Of a stretch of DNA of 64,000 nt, positions 25,698-34,614 are shown piece after piece. Below the pieces are notes generated by a model. It ran no database searches. It saw only the letters and a list, made by a program, of their open reading frames with translations, and had not been told where the DNA came from. The first letter of the stretch is position 1. Every line of letters begins with the position of its first letter. The DNA is from Flavobacterium xanthum (GTDB taxonomy: Bacteria; Bacteroidota; Bacteroidia; Flavobacteriales; Flavobacteriaceae): NCBI RefSeq assembly GCF_900142695.1, contig NZ_FRBU01000017.1:1-64000 (forward strand), written 5' to 3'. The position numbers and the translations under genes are program-made.

Positions 25698-27542
25698 TTA
25701 ATTCACAATTAGTTTTTTAGTACTAGATTGCGTGTTGCTTGTGATCTTAATCACGTATACTCCTTTTTGTAGATTGTTTACGGTAATAGCCGAGCTGTTA
25801 GTAAAATCTTTTTCAAAAACTTTTTGACCTAAAACTGAAAATACTTGAACGTTGTAGTTTTCATTTGGATTTTCGAAATTTATTTTGAAGTTACCGTTTG
25901 ATGGATTTGGATAGATTGTAAAAGCACTAGCCTCAAAATCATCGTTGGATAAAGTAGCTAAGGAATGACTTCCAATCCCATTACAAGTATCTTTGGCATA
26001 AAGATCCCATTCTGTTGCTTTATTGAAAGTTGTGTTTGGTGCAACAATACTTGGTTTTCTTCTTAGCGTTTCATCAGCAGCAAAATTTGATGCTCCTCCG
26101 CTAAATGTTCCAATAATATCGATTAGGATCCCATTTTTAAACAAGCCCATTGGGTCATTACCGTTAAAAGCTTCTTGAGCAGATGATAAGTTGGCACTAG
26201 AGGCTGTATAACAACTAACGGCAATTTGTGGATCAACTAAAACGAATACAGCTCCTGAGTTAAGCGTTCCAGTCAAACTTAATCCAGCGCTCCATGCTCC
26301 AGCACCATTAGATTGTTTTCTAATGGAGTACCCTGTCAAGTCAACTGCAGCTCCAGTAAAATTGGCAATTTCTAATGCTTTGTTAAAACTGCTTCCTTCA
26401 ACATATTCTGAAAAGAATAGCTCTGTAGCTACGGATCCTCCTGCTGGGGTAGCAGTAGTTGTTCCTGTTACTGTTGCACTCCCTACAGATGAGTTTCTCT
26501 CATCGTCTCTCGTAATGATATAAAAGTTGTAAGTAGTAGAAGCTAATAAACCAGAAACAGTTGCGGTTAATCCAGTTTCAGTGGATTTAAAAGTGCCGTT
26601 TACATATATATCATACCCTTTAACAGCTATATTGTCTGAGGCTGCAGACCAAGTTAATCTTGCTGAATTTGAAGTAATGTCAGTCACTGCTAAATTTGTA
26701 GCAGCAGTAGGAGCTTCTGTATCTGTAGGTTCTGTAGTCCAAACAGCTGTTACATAACTTGGATTGTCAATATAAGGATTCCTATTGTTTTGACGTGCAT
26801 AAATGGCGTTGTTACGCGTAATTTCTCTAGCACTTACTGGATCTTGATTGTGCCAAGCCAACAATTGATTTAGAAATGCTGTGGTAAATACTTTACTAGT
26901 TGAATTATTGAACATTGGGTAATTGTATCCGGCAACTGTATTTTCATAACGAGTGGCAAAATAGAAATACATTCTGGCAATATCCCCTTTGAATTCATCA
27001 ATGGGTTCAAAAACAAGACCTGAATAACCAGCAGTTGTACTGGCTCCAAGTTTACTTCCGTTAAGAGTAGTTTGAGTTGCAGTTGCTACTACAGAATGGG
27101 GATAATTGGATCGGATTCCGTTCACTTCTCCGTCAGTAGGAGTAATAAAATGCGCATCCGAAACCATTGGTGATGCTTCGCTAAATATAGATTGTGGAAT
27201 AATGTGTTCTCGATTGTAACAATCTCCCTCTTTAGCGTAACCACTAGATCCGCATCGCTGTTCAGTTGCAATGCTGTACGTGTATGGATCTGTTCCCGCT
27301 GGATTCTCGGAATACATGTCTAAAACCGAACCATCTTTTTCAAAGAAATTATCAATATCTGACGTTTCATAGGTAATATATAATCCTGCGTACGTTTGTA
27401 CCGTATGGTCTTTTACAATATTGTACAATTGAGTTTTCAACGTATAACCTGTTCCTGTGGCATTTGCATAGTAGCCATCTGGCGCTTGTGCAAAACCAGC
27501 TGTAAAAATGAATAATAAGAGTAAAGAGTAGATTTGTTTCAT
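25698..27542 (-). CDS. Secreted endonuclease I with FN3, lamin-tail and T9SS sorting domains, paralogue 2
   Basis: This 614-residue protein has the same order as its neighbour: signal peptide (FTAGFAQ), endonuclease I domain with GDCYNREHIIPQS, fibronectin type III domain, lamin-tail domain (LFFSEYVEGSSFNKALEI) and a T9SS tail (YPNPSNGNFKI, ending STKKLIVN). The nuclease halves are highly similar, with more divergence in the FN3 part. Conservation of catalytic residues in both copies suggests both are active exported nucleases. Retained duplicates could differ in regulation or in substrate binding by the accessory domains. Confidence 0.92.
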   Translation of the reverse strand: MKQIYSLLLLFIFTAGFAQAPDGYYANATGTGYTLKTQLYNIVKDHTVQTYAGLYITYETSDIDNFFEKDGSVLDMYSENPAGTDPYTYSIATEQRCGSSGYAKEGDCYNREHIIPQSIFSEASPMVSDAHFITPTDGEVNGIRSNYPHSVVATATQTTLNGSKLGASTTAGYSGLVFEPIDEFKGDIARMYFYFATRYENTVAGYNYPMFNNSTSKVFTTAFLNQLLAWHNQDPVSAREITRNNAIYARQNNRNPYIDNPSYVTAVWTTEPTDTEAPTAATNLAVTDITSNSARLTWSAASDNIAVKGYDIYVNGTFKSTETGLTATVSGLLASTTYNFYIITRDDERNSSVGSATVTGTTTATPAGGSVATELFFSEYVEGSSFNKALEIANFTGAAVDLTGYSIRKQSNGAGAWSAGLSLTGTLNSGAVFVLVDPQIAVSCYTASSANLSSAQEAFNGNDPMGLFKNGILIDIIGTFSGGASNFAADETLRRKPSIVAPNTTFNKATEWDLYAKDTCNGIGSHSLATLSNDDFEASAFTIYPNPSNGNFKINFENPNENYNVQVFSVLGQKVFEKDFTNSSAITVNNLQKGVYVIKITSNTQSSTKKLIVN

Positions 27543-27693
27543 AGTTTAATTCTTGGTTTAATTTGGTTTTAAAATGAATTTTTATGTTGTAATCGGAATT
27601 TGGTCAAAACTACTATTTATATCACAGATTCATGTTACTAGATGTTTAATTAAATGAAGTGTTTTTTTATATGCAGTTAATAATTACTGTTTT

Positions 27694-29220
27694 CTATTTG
27701 GGAAAGGCTTTGCTTTGATACGCTCCTAAATCAGGGGGTAGCGTTCTAGTAGTTCCTAAAATATCTAAGGGAATCAAATAAACCGAATTCCCTTTTGCGA
27801 AAGCAGAAGATGTTGCATCAATGTTCAATTTATGCTGTGGAACACTCAAAAATTTAGGGTCTTTATTCAAAATTATACCATTATAATGTGCTGTGTCCGT
27901 AGTAAATTGATAATTGAGATTGGTGGTAAATGGGTTGGACACGTTGTCAAATTTGATGAGACAATGGTTGAACTGGTATTCAAAAGTAGCTTCACTTTTT
28001 TTATTCAAAATCATCTCATTTGAATAGGAGCCATAAATGATACAATTATTAAAAGTAGCAGCAGTCAGATCTCGCGCTTCAGGAATTGCTCCCGTAATAT
28101 TGTTGCTAATAAAAACGGCCACTTGTTGCGAACTATTCCAATTATTGTTGAAAGTACAATGAGAGAATTTATAATTTCCTCCATACGTGCAAGCTAAACT
28201 CGCTTGTCCAGCATTGTTAATGACTACGTTTTCGGCATTGATATTTGCGGTCTGCGCCAAAATTCCGTAGTTTGCTGAGTTGTAAATTTGTGTATTTTTG
28301 ATTGATACTGTGGTGCCATCATTATTTTGAATCAACAAGCCAATGGTCGCATTTTTTATGGTGAGGTTTTTTATTGTGTTATTGGTGTTGCCGTCAGTAA
28401 GCCAAATCGTTCCCCATTGTCCTGGTACGTTTGAAAAATTAGGTTCTAAACGATCGCCTTCAAAAATAACTTCGTTTTCGAGCTTGTCCGTTGTAGAAAG
28501 TGCTCCATTGACTTGTATCGAAGCTTTATTGGCTACAATAAGTCCAGAATTAGCATGAAAATGCACTCTAGTTCCGGCTTCAAAAGTGGCTGTTTTATTC
28601 GAAGGAATGGCTGCATACCCATAAATCACATACGGTTTGTCGTTTGTGAATTCCAATTCATTTCCATTCACAGGATCATTTTCGTCCAGATAAAACCCAT
28701 CTATTTTTTCGTTACCAATAGGAAGTGTTTCCGTCGTTCCATCGGCAAAACGGTTGGGGTATAAGAAAACGGCATCTTGAATCAGTGTTACTAGTTCTAC
28801 ATTTTGTAGGTTTTCGCCACTGTCAAACTGAATTTGATCCGTATATAAAAAATCAGTTGGATTTGCATCTGCAATATTAGCGGTAGTTTCTATAAAAATA
28901 TACAAACTGTCTTTGGCTAAAAGGTCTACGTTGTTAAAAATTTTCCCTTCTGTTCCCTGCATTCCGTCAACGGACATACGGTATTTAGAATTCAATCCTT
29001 TGCCTAAACTAATACTTGGGATAGTAATGTCATTCTTACTTTTATTGTACACTTTGAGTCGGTACGTGCTAGAACCAATATTCGAGAATACGGTGTCCAG
29101 GTAAATTGTGTCTTTGGAAAACTCTAAATCACCGGTGCTGGCTACGGTCTCAAAATCAGAGCGACAGGAACATACCGCAAGTACAATTGCAATTAAAAAC
29201 AATATTATTCTAGGACGCAT
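27694..29220 (-). CDS. Predicted lipoprotein with right-handed beta-helix
   Basis: This 508-residue protein begins with a hydrophobic segment ending VCSC, a likely lipoprotein site at Cys19. A beta-sandwich-like region follows (to about 150), with strand-rich repeats rich in Asn and Ile from about 200 to 430, such as NTIKNLTIKNATIGLLIQ and NAENVVINNAGQ, which fit a parallel beta-helix. No catalytic residues of a polysaccharide lyase could be assigned. The C-terminus ends LPPDLGAYQS, a motif seen at the end of many secreted beta-helix proteins (DLGAYE/Q). It may bind or process a surface polymer; function unknown. Confidence 0.75.
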   Translation of the reverse strand: MRPRIILFLIAIVLAVCSCRSDFETVASTGDLEFSKDTIYLDTVFSNIGSSTYRLKVYNKSKNDITIPSISLGKGLNSKYRMSVDGMQGTEGKIFNNVDLLAKDSLYIFIETTANIADANPTDFLYTDQIQFDSGENLQNVELVTLIQDAVFLYPNRFADGTTETLPIGNEKIDGFYLDENDPVNGNELEFTNDKPYVIYGYAAIPSNKTATFEAGTRVHFHANSGLIVANKASIQVNGALSTTDKLENEVIFEGDRLEPNFSNVPGQWGTIWLTDGNTNNTIKNLTIKNATIGLLIQNNDGTTVSIKNTQIYNSANYGILAQTANINAENVVINNAGQASLACTYGGNYKFSHCTFNNNWNSSQQVAVFISNNITGAIPEARDLTAATFNNCIIYGSYSNEMILNKKSEATFEYQFNHCLIKFDNVSNPFTTNLNYQFTTDTAHYNGIILNKDPKFLSVPQHKLNIDATSSAFAKGNSVYLIPLDILGTTRTLPPDLGAYQSKAFPK

Positions 29221-29336
29221 CTCGTTATATTTTTTGTAAAAATAGGAAAAATCTATTTTCGAAATTAGAATAACAATTGTATTTACTGTTTTGTGACTTA
29301 TCTTTTAATTAATTTTACATTTTAAAAGCCAATAAC

Positions 29337-29774
29337 ATGACATTCGACAAAGAAAAAATACTGCAGTATTGCAATCACGTTTCTAAAAATACTTTAATGC
29401 AAACACTAGGTATTGAATATACTGACGCAGGAGAAGATTTTTTAGTAGCTACAATGCCCGTTAATCCTTCTGTACATCAGCCAATGGGATTATTGCACGG
29501 TGGAGCATCGGTGGCTTTAGCAGAAAGTGTAGGCAGTGCCGCTTCTATGCTTTATGTAAATTCTGAACTAAGCGAGGTGCGCGGAATTGAAATTTCAGCC
29601 AATCATTTGAAAGCTAAACGAGACGGAATTGTAACGGCAACCGCTAGGATTGTCCACAAAGGAAGAAGTATTCACCTTTGGGAAATACGAATTACAGATG
29701 AAAAGAATGCTTTAATTTCGCTTTGCAAATTAACCAATATGATTTTGCCAAAAAGAAAAAGCGGAGATAAATAG
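29337..29774 (+). CDS. PaaI-type hotdog-fold thioesterase, likely DHNA-CoA hydrolase
   Basis: This 145-residue hotdog-fold protein carries the HQPMGLLHGGASVALAES motif of the PaaI/MenI/YdiI group, in which a conserved Asp/Glu and the HGG segment handle the thioester. It is directly followed, 125 bp on, by isochorismate synthase of the menaquinone pathway, which makes 1,4-dihydroxy-2-naphthoyl-CoA hydrolase a reasonable assignment. Specificity within this family is hard to read from sequence, so I leave the gene symbol empty. Confidence 0.82.
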   Translation: MTFDKEKILQYCNHVSKNTLMQTLGIEYTDAGEDFLVATMPVNPSVHQPMGLLHGGASVALAESVGSAASMLYVNSELSEVRGIEISANHLKAKRDGIVTATARIVHKGRSIHLWEIRITDEKNALISLCKLTNMILPKRKSGDK

Positions 29775-29899
29775 TAGCATTTTATTTGTGACTAAAGCCC
29801 AAAAGAAATGTAAGGAAAAGTACAAAAAGGATTTTGACAAAATCTGGCAGATGATAAAACCCTTATTTTCAATAGAATTTATATTTTAAAATAGTAGAA

Positions 29900-30979
29900 A
29901 TGATTGATTTTTTTATAAAAGTAAAACAGCAAAAAGCTCAAAATTTGCCTTTTGTATTGTATCGGAAACCAAATAATATCAAATTAATTGGTTTTTTTCA
30001 AAATAACGATCACTTATATTTTGCCGAGAATTTTGAGGAGACGGGATTTGTTTTCGCTCCTTTTCAAGGAAGCCAAATGATATTGATTCCCAGAAATCAA
30101 TCGGTAAAATGGGAAACACTGGTACCTTCTTCTGATGAAAATAATGCCTTGGATTTCATAGATTCAAAAGATATTCAAGCCAAAGAACATTTTGAAGGGC
30201 TGGTGCAAAAGGGAATTGACGCTATTGCAAAAGGGACTTTGAAAAAAGTAGTAGTGTCTCGGGAAGAAATTGTCAATGTGTCAAATTTTGATTTAGTTTC
30301 AATTTTCGAAAAATTAATTCAAAATTATCCCACTGCTTTTTGCTATTGCTGGTTTCATCCCAAAATAGGTTTATGGATGGGGGCTTCACCGGAGCGATTA
30401 CTGAAGGCCAATTCAGATACTTTTTATACAATGTCATTAGCAGGTACGCAAAAAATCCAGCCTTCAAAAGAAGTAGTTTGGGAAAAAAAGGAAATAGAAG
30501 AGCAGCAGTTTGTTACTGATTTTATTTTGAATAATTTAAAGGATTTGACATCAGAAGTAGCTGTATCTAGTCCGTACACTGCACAAGCTGGAACTTTAGC
30601 ACACATTAAAACAGACATTGAAGGCGTAATTAATGAGCATTCAAGCTTGAAAGAAGTTGTTTCTGTTTTGCATCCAACGCCTGCCGTATGTGGATTACCT
30701 AAGGAAGTCGCTAAAAATTTTATTTTGGAAAATGAAGGCTATGACCGAGAATATTATACCGGTTTTTTAGGTGAATTAAACAAAAAAGGATTCAATACTG
30801 GAGAAATAAAATCAGATTTGTATGTGAATTTGCGATGCATGCAAATCAAAGAGGATTCGAAACGCGCAATCACTCATGCGCATTTGTATGTAGGCTGTGG
30901 TATTACAAAAGATAGTGTTCCAGAAAATGAATGGAAGGAAAGCGTGAATAAATCTGCTACAATGAAACAAGTGTTGTAG
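29900..30979 (+). CDS. menF: Isochorismate synthase (chorismate-binding enzyme)
   Basis: This 359-residue chorismate-utilising enzyme shows the family motifs GASPERLLKA, SLAGTQ, HPTPAVCGLPK and YDREYYTGFLGE that build the Mg/chorismate site. It would convert chorismate to isochorismate, the first committed step of menaquinone synthesis; the neighbouring hotdog thioesterase supports this over siderophore synthesis. Length is short but normal for flavobacterial proteins of this group. A salicylate-type role cannot be excluded by motif alone. Confidence 0.9.
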   Translation: MIDFFIKVKQQKAQNLPFVLYRKPNNIKLIGFFQNNDHLYFAENFEETGFVFAPFQGSQMILIPRNQSVKWETLVPSSDENNALDFIDSKDIQAKEHFEGLVQKGIDAIAKGTLKKVVVSREEIVNVSNFDLVSIFEKLIQNYPTAFCYCWFHPKIGLWMGASPERLLKANSDTFYTMSLAGTQKIQPSKEVVWEKKEIEEQQFVTDFILNNLKDLTSEVAVSSPYTAQAGTLAHIKTDIEGVINEHSSLKEVVSVLHPTPAVCGLPKEVAKNFILENEGYDREYYTGFLGELNKKGFNTGEIKSDLYVNLRCMQIKEDSKRAITHAHLYVGCGITKDSVPENEWKESVNKSATMKQVL

Positions 30980-31032
30980 TAGATTCCATTTAGATAATTA
31001 GTAAGGTTCTATATTAAAAAAAAACAAATAAA

Positions 31033-31749
31033 ATGAAATTAGATATATTGGCTTTTGGTGCGCATCCTGATGATGTGGAATTGGGTTGTGCAGGAACCAT
31101 TTTAAAAGAAATCTCGTTGGGGAAAACGGTGGGAATAATTGATTTAACCCGTGGCGAATTAGGAACTCGCGGATCTGCTGCCATAAGAGATCAGGAAGCT
31201 AATGCTGCTGCAAAAATTTTGGGAGTTTCTGTACGTGAAAATTTAGAAATGCGAGATGGGTTTTTTGTCAATGATGAAAAGCATCAATTGGAAATCATAA
31301 AAATGATTCGGAAATACCAGCCTGAAATTGTTTTGTGTAATGCAATTGATGACCGACATATTGATCATGCTAAAGGAAGCAAGCTAGTTTCAGATGCTTG
31401 TTTTTTATCTGGATTGATGAAAATAGAAACCACAGTAGCGGGAGAGAAGCAGACTGCCTGGAGACCTAAAATTGTATATCATTACATTCAATGGAAAAAT
31501 ATAGAGCCTGATTTTGTGGTTGACATTACGGGTTTTACAGATAAAAAGATTGCAGCAATCTTGGCTTACAGTTCTCAGTTTTATGTTGCCAATTCGAACG
31601 AGCCAGAGTCTCCAATTACGAGTAAAAACTTCTTGGAAAGCCTGAATTACCGTTCTAGAGATTTGGGACGGCTTTCTGGAGTAGAACATGCAGAAGGTTT
31701 TACGGTAGAAAGATATTTGGCAGTCAATAGCTTAGGAGATTTGATCTAA
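31033..31749 (+). CDS. bshB1: Bacillithiol biosynthesis deacetylase
   Basis: This 238-residue PIG-L/LmbE-type zinc deacetylase removes the acetyl group from GlcNAc-malate in bacillithiol synthesis. The zinc site is seen in AHPDDVELGCAGT near the N-terminus and DRHIDHAKGS near residue 113, with the ESP region near the C-terminus (NEPESPIT). Bacillithiol is the low-molecular-weight thiol of many Bacteroidetes. The gene lies 53 bp after menF and may be cotranscribed. Start codon context is A-rich without a Shine-Dalgarno sequence, as usual here. Confidence 0.92.
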   Translation: MKLDILAFGAHPDDVELGCAGTILKEISLGKTVGIIDLTRGELGTRGSAAIRDQEANAAAKILGVSVRENLEMRDGFFVNDEKHQLEIIKMIRKYQPEIVLCNAIDDRHIDHAKGSKLVSDACFLSGLMKIETTVAGEKQTAWRPKIVYHYIQWKNIEPDFVVDITGFTDKKIAAILAYSSQFYVANSNEPESPITSKNFLESLNYRSRDLGRLSGVEHAEGFTVERYLAVNSLGDLI

Positions 31750-31799
31750 AATAGATGTAAATTTTTAAAAAAATTATTTGCAAAAGTAAACTTATGTTG

Positions 31800-31807
31800 T
31801 ATATTTG
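31800..31807 (+). promoter_or_regulatory. Promoter of tRNA-His
   Basis: TATATTTG matches TAnnTTTG and a TTG lies at 31778-31780 with a 19-bp spacer. This is the clearest Bacteroidetes-type promoter in the window, 18 bp before the tRNA. Confidence 0.75.
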
Positions 31808-31824
31808 CCACCGCTAAGCAGTAT

Positions 31825-31900
31825 GGTGGTTGTAGCTCAGTTGGTTAGAGCATCGGTTTGTGGTACCGAGGGTCGCGGGTTCGAGCCCCGTCTCCCACCC
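31825..31900 (+). tRNA. tRNA-His (anticodon GTG)
   Basis: A cloverleaf can be folded: D-stem GCTC/GAGC, anticodon stem TCGGT/ACCGA with loop TTGTGGT (anticodon GTG), T-arm GCGGG TTCGAGC CCCGT. An extra G at position -1 pairs with discriminator C73, the tRNA-His identity feature. In the acceptor stem, positions 5-68 (T-C) and 6-67 (T-T) do not pair. The gene has its own promoter and a strong terminator; CCA is not encoded. Confidence 0.93.
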
Positions 31901-31909
31901 AAAAAGGTA

Positions 31910-31939
31910 AAAGCCTCTCAGAAATGAGAGGCTTTTTTT
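31910..31939 (+). terminator. Terminator after tRNA-His
   Basis: AAGCCTCTCA pairs with TGAGAGGCTT across GAAA, followed by seven T. Confidence 0.92.
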
Positions 31940-32136
31940 GTGGATTAAAGTTTCGTGAGATTGTAGCTCATTCACTATCGGTTTGAACCTAGTAAAAGAG
32001 AATAAAATCATGTTAACATCAATTAAATTATTTTGAATTGTATGATTCATTAGATTAATAGAATAGCTATTTCAGTCTATATTGACCCGTTAGGTTTTAT
32101 ATTCTTTGTATTAAAGCAATCGTATTTTCTTTTGTT

Positions 32137-32144
32137 TATCTTTG
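32137..32144 (+). promoter_or_regulatory. TAnnTTTG box of the histidine kinase gene
   Basis: TATCTTTG matches the consensus and lies 68 bp before the ATG at 32213. It overlaps the possible upstream TTG start at 32132, arguing for the shorter protein. Confidence 0.5.
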
Positions 32145-32212
32145 AGCGCTCTAGACAATCAAATCAATTGATAATAAGCTTTCAAAATTTAAAATATTAT
32201 TTATATAATTCA

Positions 32213-33409
32213 ATGGAAAACGAGAAAATAAATGCTAAAATTCTTAAAAAGAAATACATTCCAACAGCTGAGTTTTATAGCCAAATAATTGATAGTTTAC
32301 AAGATTATTCGATTTTCACTCTCGATAATGAATTTATAATAAATAGCTGGAGTTCTGGAGCTGCAAAAATTTTCGGTTATGAATCGGATGAAATTATAGG
32401 AGAAAGTTTTGATATAATTTTCACGGAAGAAGATATAAAAGATGGTATTCCGCAAACCGAAATTCAAGCTGCGCTATCAGAGGGGAGAGCTACAGACAAT
32501 AGATGGCATATTTGTAAAGACAAAGAAGTGTTTTATGCTTACGGTTTGGTTTTTCCACTCATTGGTGTGGACGGCGAAAGGTTGGGATTTGTTAAAATTC
32601 TGCGCGATCTGACGGAACGAAAGAAATCAGAAGATGCCATCAAGAAATATGTAAAAGAACTGGAAGATCTAAATGCACACAAAGAAAATGTACTTGCAAT
32701 TGTATCCCACGACTTAAGAAGTCCATTATCTGGAATTATAGGAACGGCAGAATATTTGAAAACAAATTTTGACCGATTAGAATCCAAGAAAGCAAAAGAA
32801 ATGCTTGATTTACTTCATAAAACTGCAGTCGATGAGTTAAATATGCTAGATAATTTAGTTGAATGGGCTAGAATAAAGTATGCATCTGAAGTGTTTTCTC
32901 CAACAAAAATTACCCCTTTTACTTATGTACAAAAGGTTTTTGATTCTTTACGAGAATCAGCCTCTTTGAATTCTATCACTCTTTGCAATAAAATCGAAGC
33001 AGATACTAGTGTTTTTGCAGATGGAAAAATGATACTTTCTGTTTTTCAAAATATAATTTCTAATGCCATCAAGCATTCTTTACCTGGAGGGGAAATTACC
33101 GTTTTGGCGAAAATTGAAACAGAAAAAGTAATAATTCAGATAAAGGATTCCGGAATTGGAATGTCTAAAGAGGTAGTAGAAAAACTTTTTACGCCTCAAA
33201 TGAGTACACTTTCAAAAGCAAGAAAAGATAACAAAGGTGCTGGAATAGGCTTGTTATTGGTCAAGGGATTTCTAGAAAAGAATGATGGCGAAATATGGGT
33301 TGAAAGTGTGGAGGGAATTGGTTCTTCTTTTTATTTTTCGCTGCCGTTGGAGGAATCCTTATTTAAGATTAACAGTTCAGACAAAATTGAATTTGACGAA
33401 AGAGTCTAA
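32213..33409 (+). CDS. Soluble PAS-domain sensor histidine kinase (orphan)
   Basis: This 398-residue protein has a PAS domain (about 20-140), a short coiled linker, a HisKA dimerisation domain with the phosphorylated His166 in IVSHDLRSPLSG, and an HATPase domain with the N-box SNAIKHS, G1 DSGIGMS and G2 GAGIGLLL. No membrane segment or signal peptide is seen, so it senses an intracellular signal. There is no response regulator gene beside it. I use the ATG at 32213 instead of a longer TTG frame, because the promoter box lies inside the extension. The ligand or redox cofactor of the PAS domain is unknown. Confidence 0.9.
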   Translation: MENEKINAKILKKKYIPTAEFYSQIIDSLQDYSIFTLDNEFIINSWSSGAAKIFGYESDEIIGESFDIIFTEEDIKDGIPQTEIQAALSEGRATDNRWHICKDKEVFYAYGLVFPLIGVDGERLGFVKILRDLTERKKSEDAIKKYVKELEDLNAHKENVLAIVSHDLRSPLSGIIGTAEYLKTNFDRLESKKAKEMLDLLHKTAVDELNMLDNLVEWARIKYASEVFSPTKITPFTYVQKVFDSLRESASLNSITLCNKIEADTSVFADGKMILSVFQNIISNAIKHSLPGGEITVLAKIETEKVIIQIKDSGIGMSKEVVEKLFTPQMSTLSKARKDNKGAGIGLLLVKGFLEKNDGEIWVESVEGIGSSFYFSLPLEESLFKINSSDKIEFDERV

Positions 33410-33424
33410 TCCATACGTGACAAA

Positions 33425-33457
33425 AAAAAGCTTTGAAGTGATTCAAAGCTTTTTTTT
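33425..33457 (+). terminator. Terminator after histidine kinase gene
   Basis: AAGCTTTGAA pairs with TTCAAAGCTT across GTGA, with A and T runs on the two sides; it may act in both directions. Confidence 0.9.
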
Positions 33458-33478
33458 ATGGGTCTTTTGTTTGCATAA

Positions 33479-33585
33479 GGGATAGTAAAGGAAATCCTTT
33501 ATTGTCTCGTTTTTTAACGAGACAATAAAGATTGTAATGGATAGCCCGACCACGCTGTAACGCCAGTGAAAGCGAGGATATGCCC
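33479..33585 (+). repeat. Flavobacterial intergenic hairpin element, copy 2
   Basis: On the plus strand the left flank reads GGGATAGTAAAGGAAATCC, followed by a perfect 15-bp stem (33497-33511 with 33516-33530, TTTT loop) and the right flank GATTGTAATGGATAGCCCG, ending GGATATGCCC. Flanks align with copies 1 and 3; the stem does not. It lies 3' of the histidine kinase in the same orientation. Confidence 0.75.
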
Positions 33586-33596
33586 AAATATTCATT

Positions 33597-34610
33597 CTAT
33601 TTTTTATCTACAACTGGTCTGTTTTCTCTGTTTGCCAGTTCCCAAGCGGTAACAAAGGCAAACTGCGCTCTTTTGGCTAATGCATCATATTCAATTTTGT
33701 CTGGACTGTCCGTTGGTTTATGATAGTCCGCATGTACGCCATTGAAAAGAAAAACAGAAGGAACTCCGTTTTTAGCAAAATTGTAGTGGTCAGATCGCTC
33801 ATAGAAATGGTTTGGATCTTTTGGGTCGTTGTATTTGTAATCTAAATTCAATTGAGTATATTTTGCGTTTGCAATGGTACAAATGTTGTCTAAATCGGAT
33901 GACAATCGGTTGGCTCCAATAACATAAACATAATTATTGCTGGTTGCATGGGCTTCATCGCGTCGGCCTATCATATCTATATTGATGTCGGTTATTGTGC
34001 TTGCTAGGGGAAATAATGGATTTTCAGAGTAATATCTGGAACCGTGCAAGCCGTGTTCTTCGCCGGTAACATGAAGAAAAAGGATAGAGCGTTTTGGGCC
34101 ATGCCCTGCTTTTTTAGCAATTTGGAATGCTTGCGCAATTTCAAGTAAAGCAACAGTTCCTGATCCATCATCATCAGCACCATTATAAATTTCTCCATTT
34201 TTTGTTCCCACGTGATCGTAGTGCGCTGAAATTACAAGCACTTCATTCGATTTTTCAGATCCTTCAATGTAGGCCCAAACGTTTTCGGAGTCTGCTAAAT
34301 TTTCGTTGCGTTTTGCATTCAGAAAAGCAGCAGGGATTTTTTGGTAAAAGTCTGAAGCGCCAGTTGGGAAGCTTATGTCGTTTTTCTTGTATTGATCGAT
34401 GAGGTAAACACCTGCTTTTTTCTGTCCTGCAGATCCAGTTTCACGGCCTTCCATTTCATCGGAAGCCACGATATAAAGATGTGTTTTTAATTCGTCAGCA
34501 GTAATTGTATTCATGTATTTTGTTGGTTCCACCTGAGCGAAACTGCTTTTTTGTGAGGCACAACTTAAGGTTAAAATGGTGAACAGACTTAATAAAGAGA
34601 TTTTTTTCAT
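33597..34610 (-). CDS. M28-family zinc peptidase lipoprotein
   Basis: This 337-residue exported aminopeptidase-like enzyme has a lipoprotein signal (MKKISLLSLF...LTLSC, Cys18). The two-zinc site is visible: SAHYDHVG (His, Asp region), NGADDDGSG (bridging Asp), TGEEHGL (Glu-Glu), DMIG (Asp) and HKPTDSPDKI (final His). M28 enzymes remove N-terminal residues from peptides outside the cytoplasm. The start at 34610 is chosen because it gives the lipoprotein signal; a frame from 34646 adds only a non-signal extension. It begins 4 bp after the DUF3667 stop and is probably cotranscribed. Confidence 0.9.
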   Translation of the reverse strand: MKKISLLSLFTILTLSCASQKSSFAQVEPTKYMNTITADELKTHLYIVASDEMEGRETGSAGQKKAGVYLIDQYKKNDISFPTGASDFYQKIPAAFLNAKRNENLADSENVWAYIEGSEKSNEVLVISAHYDHVGTKNGEIYNGADDDGSGTVALLEIAQAFQIAKKAGHGPKRSILFLHVTGEEHGLHGSRYYSENPLFPLASTITDINIDMIGRRDEAHATSNNYVYVIGANRLSSDLDNICTIANAKYTQLNLDYKYNDPKDPNHFYERSDHYNFAKNGVPSVFLFNGVHADYHKPTDSPDKIEYDALAKRAQFAFVTAWELANRENRPVVDKK

Positions 34611-34614
34611 TTTT

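Noticed and set aside
31814-32050. Leftward 78-codon frame over tRNA-His with a GWETGLEPATLG-type sequence
   Set aside because: The peptide is the antisense translation of the tRNA and its surroundings, a familiar false gene call.
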